A stretch of DNA of 5,794 bases from Actinomycetota bacterium. Its GTDB lineage: Bacteria > Actinomycetota > Actinomycetes > Nanopelagicales > Nanopelagicaceae. The stretch's first letter is position 1; each line of letters starts with the position of its first letter. The stretch spans positions 1 to 5,794 of the forward strand of contig SXRC01000074.1 of the NCBI GenBank assembly GCA_005793655.1, given 5' to 3'. The notes under the pieces are model-generated. The model was not told where the DNA came from. It ran no database searches and worked only from the letters and a program-made list of their open reading frames with translations. Positions 1-5,165 of the stretch are shown one piece after another. The position numbers and the translations under genes were made by a program.

Positions 1-1003
1 ATCTTTAGAAAACCTCATCTCTAAAGATTATGTTGTGGGAGTTACAACTAACCCAAGCATTTTTGCGGCTGCTATCGGCAAGTCAGATCTTTATCACGAA
101 GATATTTTAAGGAACCGCAATCTTTCCATAGAGGAAATAATAACTAAATTGACAACCGATGATGTGCGAGATGCATGTGACCTCTTTGAAAAAACTTTTC
201 TAGATAGCAAGAAGAAAGATGGGAGGGTCTCTATTGAAGTTGACCCTAGATTTGCAAGAGACGCAAATAAAACTGTTGCGCAAGGCAAGCACCTGTCGCA
301 GGTAATTGATCGACCAAATTTATTGATTAAGGTTCCAGCAACGATTGAAGCATTACCAGCGATCACAGAGCTGATTGCTGAGGGTATCAGCGTGAATGTG
401 ACTCTAATATTTTCTGTTGCCCGTTATAAACAAGTTTTAGCTGCATATGCAGAGGGCATAAACAGAAGGATTAGCTCTGGAAAATCTGTTAATGATATTC
501 ACTCGGTGGCTTCTTTTTTCATCAGCAGAATTGATTCTGCAATCGATGCAATTTTGCCCTCTGATTCAGCAATTCGAGGCTGTGCTGCTATCGCAAATGC
601 AGTGCTAGCTTACGAATCTTTTTTATCTTTTGAAAGAAGTGATAAATGGCAGATGTTGGCAAAAAGTGGTGCAAATATTCAGCGCCCTCTTTGGGCCTCA
701 ACCGGGGTTAAAGATCCAGCCTATGATGCAACACGTTATGTCATGCAACTTGTCGCAAAAAATACGGTGAACACAATGCCAGAAGCAACCATGAATGCGG
801 TTAGGCAATTCGGAGTATTTCAAGGTGACTCAATCACGCCCAACCTCACCGTATCCAAATCGAATATGGCAAAACTTGCACTAGCTGGAGTTGATCTAGA
901 GAAGATCACCCATGATCTAGAGCTAGATGGTGTTGCTAAATTCGAATCATCTTGGCTTGAACTTATGAGTTCAGTTAAGGCAATAACTTTAGGTAATGTA
1001 TGA
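1..1003 (+). CDS. tal: Transaldolase, 5'-truncated by the window edge
   Basis: Transaldolase moves a dihydroxyacetone unit between sedoheptulose-7-P and glyceraldehyde-3-P, giving erythrose-4-P and fructose-6-P in the cytosolic non-oxidative pentose phosphate pathway. The reading frame is open from base 2 (SLENLISKDYVVGVTTNP), so the GTG at 35 is an internal valine and the true start lies upstream. About 333 residues are visible. Actinobacterial homologues are about 360-375, so roughly 30-40 are missing. Visible landmarks are VTTNPSIF, the Schiff-base lysine in LLIKVPAT (codon AAG at 329-331), SVNVTLIFSVARY, SFFISRID, LWASTGVKDPAY and TMPEATM. All are intact and the frame is unbroken to the TGA at 1001-1003. 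That stop overlaps the pgi start (ATGA), so the two genes are very probably co-transcribed and translationally coupled. In many actinobacteria tkt lies just upstream, but that part is outside the window. The family assignment is secure. Confidence 0.95.
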   Translation, partial: SLENLISKDYVVGVTTNPSIFAAAIGKSDLYHEDILRNRNLSIEEIITKLTTDDVRDACDLFEKTFLDSKKKDGRVSIEVDPRFARDANKTVAQGKHLSQVIDRPNLLIKVPATIEALPAITELIAEGISVNVTLIFSVARYKQVLAAYAEGINRRISSGKSVNDIHSVASFFISRIDSAIDAILPSDSAIRGCAAIANAVLAYESFLSFERSDKWQMLAKSGANIQRPLWASTGVKDPAYDATRYVMQLVAKNTVNTMPEATMNAVRQFGVFQGDSITPNLTVSKSNMAKLALAGVDLEKITHDLELDGVAKFESSWLELMSSVKAITLGNV

Positions 1004-2514
1004 AGATTTCTGGAAAATCGCTAGATAAGATCAATTCAAAAATTCTTGAAGAATTGAGAGTAATCTCAAAACGAGTTGCAATTAAGGATCCCACGATCTG
1101 GGGTGAAAATACTCAGGCCGCTTTCCGACTTAATTGGGTTGATTTACCGAAAAACTCGAGGGAACTGCTCCCCCAATTAGATGCTCTCTCTGCCTGGGCA
1201 AGAAGTAGAAATTTAAGCAAAGTCATCTTATGTGGCATGGGTGGTTCCTCACTAGCCCCGCAGGTGATTACAGCTGCTTACAAAAAGAAATTAACGATTA
1301 TTGATTCAACTAACCCAGATCAGATTCAAGCTTGCATACCAAAAAAACTATCTGACGTAATCATTGTTGTTGGGTCTAAGTCAGGAACCACTATTGAAAC
1401 TATTTCGCATCTTCAATTATTTGAAAAGCTATTAAAACAAGAAGGATTAAATCCAATTGATCATATAGTTATTGTTACCGATCCTGGGACTGCTCTTGAT
1501 AAGTCATCACGAGGGCAGGGATATAAAGTTGTAAATGCAGATTCAAATGTTGGTGGCCGATTTAGTGCATTAGCAGCCTTTGGTTTGGTGCCAGCTGCGT
1601 TAGCAGGTGTTGATATATCGATCATGCTAGATGATGCTGAAGCACTATCAATGAAATTGACCGCAGATGACTCACCTGCGGTCGTAATAGCAGCCTTGCT
1701 CTTTGACGGTACTAAACAAATAGTTAATTTTTCTGACTATCAATCAAGTATTCCTGGTCTTTCTGATTGGGTTGAGCAGCTAATTGCTGAGTCAACCGGC
1801 AAGAACAAACAAGGTCGCCTACCGGTCGTGATTGAACATCCAGATAACGCTATTGCGGGTTTATCAATCGGTTTTGCAAATGGAGATTTTGATCTAGTAG
1901 TTGAGGGCACCCTCGGCGAGCAATTTATATTATGGGAGTGGACAACTGCTCTGTTGTGTTATCTGCTAAAAGTGGATCCCTTCGATCAACCTAATGTGAT
2001 TGAAGCAAAAGAGAGAACAGAAGGCATATTAAGCTCGGTTAAAGATGGATCATTTGTGCAGCCAACGCCCTCTTACGAGGATAAGGATACTTCGACCTAC
2101 TCAGATGATTCATGCAAAAATTTGCTTGAATTTCTTAAGATTGATTCACAGTACATTGCAATCATGGCCTATCTTAATAAGGAAGATGATGAGCAGATTA
2201 TTCGCCTAAGAAAATTGATCGCAAATAAAGTTAAGAAGCCAGTAACTTTCGGTTGGGGTCCTAGATTTCTTCACTCAACTGGACAGATTCACAAAGGCGG
2301 CCAATTAAACGGCAGCTTTATCCAAATAACTTCAACTCCGCTGACGACACTTGAAATCCCCGGGCAATCATTCGATTTTGGCGACCTGATTTTGGCGCAA
2401 GCTTTAGGAGATGGACTGGCATTAAAGGAACGCAACCTGCCTGTAATTAGAATTCACTTAAAAGACCGACAAAAAGCATTTGAAAAATTATTAAAGGATA
2501 TTGAAAGCTTTTAA
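1000..2514 (+). CDS. pgi: Glucose-6-phosphate isomerase, actinobacterial subtype
   Basis: Pgi interconverts glucose-6-P and fructose-6-P in the cytosol, at the branch between glycolysis, gluconeogenesis and the pentose phosphate pathway. The 504-residue product has two SIS-type sugar-phosphate domains. GMGGSS (79-84) and SKSGTTIET (126-134) bind phosphate, NVGGRFSAL (183-191) carries the conserved active-site arginine, AESTGKN (263-269) the likely catalytic glutamate (E264), and HSTGQIHKGG (425-434) the likely ring-opening histidine (H431). These roles are assigned by analogy with well-studied PGIs. The sequence is of the type found in Streptomyces and in the PGI half of fused Tal-Pgi proteins, not the long E. 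coli type. It is somewhat shorter than the roughly 540-550 residues usual in high-GC actinobacteria. The ATG at 1000 overlaps the tal stop and has AGGT at 991-994 as a Shine-Dalgarno. The TAA stop interlocks with that of the convergent rbpA-like gene. Confidence 0.95.
   Translation: MKISGKSLDKINSKILEELRVISKRVAIKDPTIWGENTQAAFRLNWVDLPKNSRELLPQLDALSAWARSRNLSKVILCGMGGSSLAPQVITAAYKKKLTIIDSTNPDQIQACIPKKLSDVIIVVGSKSGTTIETISHLQLFEKLLKQEGLNPIDHIVIVTDPGTALDKSSRGQGYKVVNADSNVGGRFSALAAFGLVPAALAGVDISIMLDDAEALSMKLTADDSPAVVIAALLFDGTKQIVNFSDYQSSIPGLSDWVEQLIAESTGKNKQGRLPVVIEHPDNAIAGLSIGFANGDFDLVVEGTLGEQFILWEWTTALLCYLLKVDPFDQPNVIEAKERTEGILSSVKDGSFVQPTPSYEDKDTSTYSDDSCKNLLEFLKIDSQYIAIMAYLNKEDDEQIIRLRKLIANKVKKPVTFGWGPRFLHSTGQIHKGGQLNGSFIQITSTPLTTLEIPGQSFDFGDLILAQALGDGLALKERNLPVIRIHLKDRQKAFEKLLKDIESF
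2477..2495 (+). repeat. 19-base direct repeat, copy 1 (end of pgi)
   Basis: CATTTGAAAAATTATTAAA occurs here and again, base for base, at 4167-4185. In this copy it encodes part of KAFEKLLKD near the pgi C-terminus. The match ends where the flanking bases differ on both sides. It is AT-rich and lies in coding sequence, so low complexity may explain it. Confidence 0.6.
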
Positions 2515-2540
2515 TCCTCACCACGGTGTTTTTTTAAAGC
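2507..2540. terminator. Weak possible hairpin at the convergent junction
   Basis: GCTTTTAA (2507-2514) can pair imperfectly with TTAAAGC (2534-2540). It encloses CACC (2519-2522) and GGTG (2525-2528), which are followed on the plus strand by seven T (2529-2535). This is the only structure near the ends of the tal-pgi and gap-to-rbpA transcription units that resembles a terminator. The outer stem is AT-rich with a one-base bulge, and the inner stem is three or four base pairs with a very small loop. An intrinsic terminator is therefore doubtful, and Rho-dependent ending or collision of converging polymerases is equally possible. It lies across both stop codons and the last codons of the rbpA-like gene. 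Confidence 0.2.
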
Positions 2541-2852
2541 AATCTCTAATATTTTATTTGCTTCAGCCTCGGTACGACGCTCTTTAACGTAAGCCAAGTG
2601 TGTTTTATATGGTTCGTTTTTAGAGGGCATTGGCGGTTTATTTTTATCCTGGCCAGCTGGAAACCCACATCGAGGGCAGTTCCACTCAACAGGAACTTCC
2701 ACCGTGCCATCTTCAGCAAATGATGGTTTAGTTTCATGTCCGTTCGCACACCAGTATGAAACTCTGAAGCGCGCAATTGATTCACCGCGCTCGGCCTCAC
2801 CCATTGGCCCAGCACCGACACGACTTCCACGAATTGCACTACCACCGGCCAT
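2511..2852 (-). CDS. RbpA-family RNA polymerase-binding protein, secG-linked type
   Basis: RbpA proteins bind actinobacterial RNA polymerase and group 1 and some group 2 sigma factors, and stabilise open promoter complexes. This 113-residue product shows the family layout. An N-terminal tail carries IRGSR (7-11). A zinc-ribbon core has the ligand pattern C35-x3-H39 and C59-x2-C62. A basic linker runs from about 69 to 83. The C-terminal sigma-interaction helix contains THLAYVKERRT (84-94), and R92-R93 align with R88-R89 of M. tuberculosis RbpA, while Y88 sits where that protein has M84. The tail RVGAGPMGEAERGES differs from classical RbpA (RLGAVSYETDR), so this looks like the secG-linked branch of the family and may not be the essential RbpA orthologue; I therefore give no gene symbol. 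The ATG at 2852 has a strong AAGGAG (2858-2863) five bases upstream. secG ends 22 bases upstream, so the gene is the last of the operon. It overlaps the pgi stop by four bases. Confidence 0.85.
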   Translation of the reverse strand: MAGGSAIRGSRVGAGPMGEAERGESIARFRVSYWCANGHETKPSFAEDGTVEVPVEWNCPRCGFPAGQDKNKPPMPSKNEPYKTHLAYVKERRTEAEANKILEIALKKHRGED

Positions 2853-2874
2853 TTTTACTCCTTCATTTCTGAAT

Positions 2875-3102
2875 CTACTTCAATAACAAGCTAAGTGCTA
2901 TAACTGATGCAAACCAAACACCACCCACAACAATTGTAATTCGATCTAAATTCTTTTCTACGACAGAGGATCCACCATAAGTCGATGAAATTCCACCACC
3001 AAATAAGTCTGACAGTCCTGAACCTTTACCTTTATGTAGAAGTACTAACACAATCATCAAGACGCTTGTTAAAATAAGAATAATTGTTAATGCTAAAGTC
3101 AT
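2875..3102 (-). CDS. secG: SecG subunit of the SecYEG protein translocase
   Basis: SecG is the small membrane subunit of the SecYEG channel and assists SecA-driven export of unfolded proteins. The 75 residues fit the usual actinobacterial length of about 70-80. There is a first membrane helix at about 3-22, the hallmark cytoplasmic loop HKGKGSGLSDLFGGG (23-37), a Ser/Gly-rich stretch up to about 46, the conserved NLDRIT (51-56), and a second membrane helix at about 56-74. The ATG at 3102 is preceded by AAGG (3113-3110) with seven bases between. Its stop is TAG. It lies between tpiA (78 bases upstream) and the rbpA-like gene (22 bases downstream). Linkage of secG to tpiA-pgk-gap is common in Gram-positive bacteria and supports the call, although SecG has no part in glycolysis. 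The ATG overlaps the stop of a possible 26-codon ORF as ATGA. Confidence 0.95.
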   Translation of the reverse strand: MTLALTIILILTSVLMIVLVLLHKGKGSGLSDLFGGGISSTYGGSSVVEKNLDRITIVVGGVWFASVIALSLLLK

Positions 3103-3179
3103 TTGCTCGCCTTCACCCTAAACTCGCTGGTATAGGCAAAGGATACTATCTTTTCCCAATTTATCTGTAATCCGACCAT
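3099..3179 (-). CDS. Possible 26-residue small ORF between tpiA and secG
   Basis: An ATG at 3179-3177, one base after the tpiA stop, opens a 26-codon frame ending in TGA at 3101-3099. It reads MVGLQINWEKIV then SFAYTSEFRVKASK. It fills the gap between tpiA and secG exactly, and its TGA overlaps the secG ATG as ATGA, the arrangement typical of translational coupling. AAGG (3189-3186), inside the tpiA end, lies six bases before the ATG, a workable Shine-Dalgarno. I recognise no family, signal peptide or membrane segment. A frame open for 26 codons is not rare by chance, secG has its own AAGG, and the interval could simply hold a promoter. The translation might be a leader that passes ribosomes from tpiA to secG, with no role for the peptide itself. 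This is a candidate only. Confidence 0.25.
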   Translation of the reverse strand: MVGLQINWEKIVSFAYTSEFRVKASK

Positions 3180-3180
3180 T

Positions 3181-3963
3181 TTAAGCCTTGTTCAAAACCC
3201 TATGAAATTTAGAAATCCTCGCAAATTCTTCTGGATCAAGGGAGGCACCGCCCACTAATGCACCATCAACATCTTCTTCTTTCATAATATCTAGAGTGTT
3301 AATTGACTTTACTGATCCACCATAAAGAATACGACAATTATCAGCTATTTCATCACTCCCAATTTTTCTTAACTCTTTTCGAATAGCTGCACAGACCTCT
3401 TGAGCATCTTCAGGAGTTGCTGTTTTTCCGGTACCAATAGCCCAGACAGGCTCATAGGCAATGACGATCTTCTTCAAGTCTGGCTTATGAAATCCTTTGA
3501 GACAATTTCTTAATTGGTCGAGCACATAAGCAATATGATTTCCTGCCTCGCGTATTTCTAGATCTTCCCCAACACAAAGAATTGGTTTCAGCTCGTTAGA
3601 AAATACAGTCTTAATCTTCCTATTAATCAACTCATCACTCTCTTTGTGACTGGCACGGCGTTCACTATGACCGACAAGAACATAAGTACAGCCTAATTTT
3701 GCAAGCATCGAACCAGAAATGTCTCCGGTATGAGCTCCCGATGCAGATGGCGATAAATCTTGCGCACCATAAAGTAAACGCAAACGATCACCATCGATGA
3801 GTGTTTGGACTGATCTTAGATCAGTGAACGGTGGAAATATTACGATCTCAACCGCATCATAATCTCGATCTTCTAGAGAGTAAGCCAACTTTTGCGTAAC
3901 TGCGATTGCCTCTAAATGATTTAAATTCATCTTCCAATTTCCAGCAATCAATGGTTTTCGCAT
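3181..3963 (-). CDS. tpiA: Triose-phosphate isomerase
   Basis: TpiA interconverts dihydroxyacetone phosphate and glyceraldehyde-3-P in the cytosol, in glycolysis and gluconeogenesis. The 260-residue product is a full-length TIM barrel with every catalytic element in place. GNWKMN (8-13) carries the substrate lysine K11, VGHSERR (97-103) the electrophilic histidine H99, and AYEPVWAIGTG (169-179) the catalytic base E171 and the mobile loop. YGGSV (214-218) and GALVGGASL (234-242) form the phosphate-binding end. The ATG at 3963 comes 12 bases after the pgk stop. The spacer is almost all purine (AGAAAGAGAAGC) and must supply the ribosome site, since no GGAGG is present. The gene is the third of the minus-strand operon. 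A 17-base palindrome lies inside it at 3809-3825. The call is certain. Confidence 0.98.
   Translation of the reverse strand: MRKPLIAGNWKMNLNHLEAIAVTQKLAYSLEDRDYDAVEIVIFPPFTDLRSVQTLIDGDRLRLLYGAQDLSPSASGAHTGDISGSMLAKLGCTYVLVGHSERRASHKESDELINRKIKTVFSNELKPILCVGEDLEIREAGNHIAYVLDQLRNCLKGFHKPDLKKIVIAYEPVWAIGTGKTATPEDAQEVCAAIRKELRKIGSDEIADNCRILYGGSVKSINTLDIMKEEDVDGALVGGASLDPEEFARISKFHRVLNKA
3809..3825. repeat. Perfect 17-base palindrome within tpiA
   Basis: ACTGATCT (3809-3816), one central base, then AGATCAGT (3818-3825) form a perfect inverted repeat with 8-base arms. It lies in the tpiA codons for FTDLRSVQ, a stretch that is well conserved among triose-phosphate isomerases, so the amino acid sequence already constrains most of it. 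It could serve as a binding site for a dimeric regulator, but nothing in its position (mid-gene) supports that directly. Confidence 0.5.
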
Positions 3964-3975
3964 GCTTCTCTTTCT

Positions 3976-5160
3976 CTAACTTAATGCCACTAGGCCAGGC
4001 AATTCTTTGCCCTCAAGATATTCAAGAGATGCACCACCACCTGTTGAAATATAGCCAAAATCCTGAGCATCAAATCCTAGTTTACGTACTGCAGCAGCTG
4101 AATCTCCCCCGCCGACCACACTTATTCCATCGATTTTTGTCAGTGCTTGCGCCACAGACCTCGTGCCATTTGAAAAATTATTAAACTCAAATACCCCCAT
4201 TGGGCCATTCCAAAAAACAGTCTTGCACTTTTCTATTTCATTTGCAAAAAAACGAGCACTTGCTGGTCCAATATCCAATCCCATCTGATCCTTTGGTATT
4301 TCACCGGATGCAACTATTGTTGCAGTTGACTCTGCGTTAAACTCTTTTGCCACAGCAATATCTGTAGGCAGAATTACCTTAACACCAAGAATCTCTGCAC
4401 GTTTTATCAACTCCTCGACAGTTGGAATCAAATCATTTTCCACTAATGATTTGCCTATTTCTTTTCCAGTAGCCGACAAAAAAGTAAAAACCATTCCACC
4501 CCCGATTGCTATGAGATCTACTTTTTCTAGCAAATTTGAAATTACACCGATTTTGTCTGAAACTTTTGCCCCTCCCAAAACTACTCCATATGGACGGTTT
4601 GGATTCGTAGTGAGCTTTTCGAGCACACCCAACTCAGTAATTATTAAATCGCCAGCAGCATGCGGCATCATCTTTGCCAACTCATAAACTGATGCATGTT
4701 TACGATGCACGGCGCCAAAGCCATCTCCTACATAAACCTGCCCATATGTTGCTAGCTCACTCGCTAAGGCTTTTCGCTCTGATTCATCTTTACTAGTTTC
4801 TGCTGCCAAGAATCGAATATTCTCTAATAGCAAGATTTGACCAGTTTTCAGTGAGTCCGTCTTTTGTTTAATTCCCATAATCTCTTCTGAAAAATCTACC
4901 TCTGCATCCAGTAATTCACTAAGCCGTTTGGCTACTGGTGCAAGTGATAAGTCATTTTTCTGATCTGGTTTTGGCCGGCCTAGATGTGCAATTATTACGA
5001 TTGAGCAGTTTTTTGCTAGTAATTTTCTGATCGTGCTTAAAGAGGCACGTATACGTCCGTCATCTGTTATGACACCATCTTTGAATGGCACATTAAAATC
5101 ACATCGTAATATCACTCTTTTATTTTGTAGATCTAACTGCGCAAGAGTTTTAATTCCCAT
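3976..5160 (-). CDS. pgk: Phosphoglycerate kinase
   Basis: Pgk transfers the acyl phosphate of 1,3-bisphosphoglycerate to ADP, the first ATP-forming step of glycolysis, and is reversible in gluconeogenesis. I chose the ATG at 5160 over the in-frame TTG one codon upstream, giving 394 residues, the normal length. The N-terminal 3-phosphoglycerate domain has DFNVP (21-25), HLGRP (59-63), NIRF (114-117) and the GDGFGAVHRKHAS signature (145-157, the form common in actinobacteria). The C-terminal nucleotide domain has GGAKVSDK (196-203), FWNGPMGVFE (316-325), GGGDSAAA (350-357) and GGGASLEYLEG (374-384). All key residues are intact. The start lies only five bases after the gap stop (TAA TATTG ATG), with no Shine-Dalgarno in the preceding 15 bases, so initiation probably depends on ribosomes finishing gap. 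The product is cytosolic and acts directly after Gap. Confidence 0.98.
   Translation of the reverse strand: MGIKTLAQLDLQNKRVILRCDFNVPFKDGVITDDGRIRASLSTIRKLLAKNCSIVIIAHLGRPKPDQKNDLSLAPVAKRLSELLDAEVDFSEEIMGIKQKTDSLKTGQILLLENIRFLAAETSKDESERKALASELATYGQVYVGDGFGAVHRKHASVYELAKMMPHAAGDLIITELGVLEKLTTNPNRPYGVVLGGAKVSDKIGVISNLLEKVDLIAIGGGMVFTFLSATGKEIGKSLVENDLIPTVEELIKRAEILGVKVILPTDIAVAKEFNAESTATIVASGEIPKDQMGLDIGPASARFFANEIEKCKTVFWNGPMGVFEFNNFSNGTRSVAQALTKIDGISVVGGGDSAAAVRKLGFDAQDFGYISTGGGASLEYLEGKELPGLVALS
4167..4185 (+). repeat. 19-base direct repeat, copy 2 (inside pgk)
   Basis: This is the second exact copy of CATTTGAAAAATTATTAAA (first at 2477-2495). Here it is antisense to pgk, whose reverse complement encodes part of EFNNFSNGT, so the two copies lie in unrelated genes read from opposite strands and in unrelated protein contexts. 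Shared protein ancestry therefore cannot explain the identity. Confidence 0.6.
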
Positions 5161-5165
5161 CAATA

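Noticed and set aside
35..37. GTG at 35 as the tal start, giving a 322-residue protein.
   Set aside because: The frame continues to the window edge with family-like sequence (DYVVGVTTNP), so the codon is an internal valine and the gene is cut by the window.
94..366. 90-codon minus-strand frame opposite tal.
   Set aside because: It is an antisense shadow of the intact tal reading frame.
892..921. Repeated TGATCTAGA (892-900, 913-921) and an inverted TGATCT/AGATCA in tal.
   Set aside because: These fall in codons for VDLEKITHDLELDG. Repeated Asp-Leu-Glu codons explain the direct repeat.
2529..2540. Slippery-looking run of seven A (minus strand) in the rbpA-like gene, with A AAA AAA in frame.
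   Set aside because: A -1 shift would only replace the last few residues with a short TPW tail before a TGA, and there is no strong stimulatory hairpin or internal ribosome site.
2546..2845. 99-codon minus-strand frame offset within the rbpA-like gene.
   Set aside because: It is a shifted reading of the same DNA. The 113-residue frame holds the zinc ligands, the sigma helix and the strong AAGGAG.
2704..2886. 60-codon open frame on the plus strand opposite the rbpA-like gene.
   Set aside because: It mirrors the rbpA-like gene, which has clear family motifs. The frame has no ribosome site and no recognisable protein.
3110..3180. Possible sigma-70 promoter for secG (TTACAG at about 3171-3166 and TAGTAT at about 3149-3144 on the minus strand).
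   Set aside because: The -35 match is poor (two of six bases agree), alternatives such as TATACC are equally weak, and the gene is well placed to be read from the upstream operon.
4973..4980. GGCCGGCC palindrome in pgk, unusually GC-rich for this window.
   Set aside because: It simply encodes the conserved GRP of HLGRPKP and needs no further explanation.
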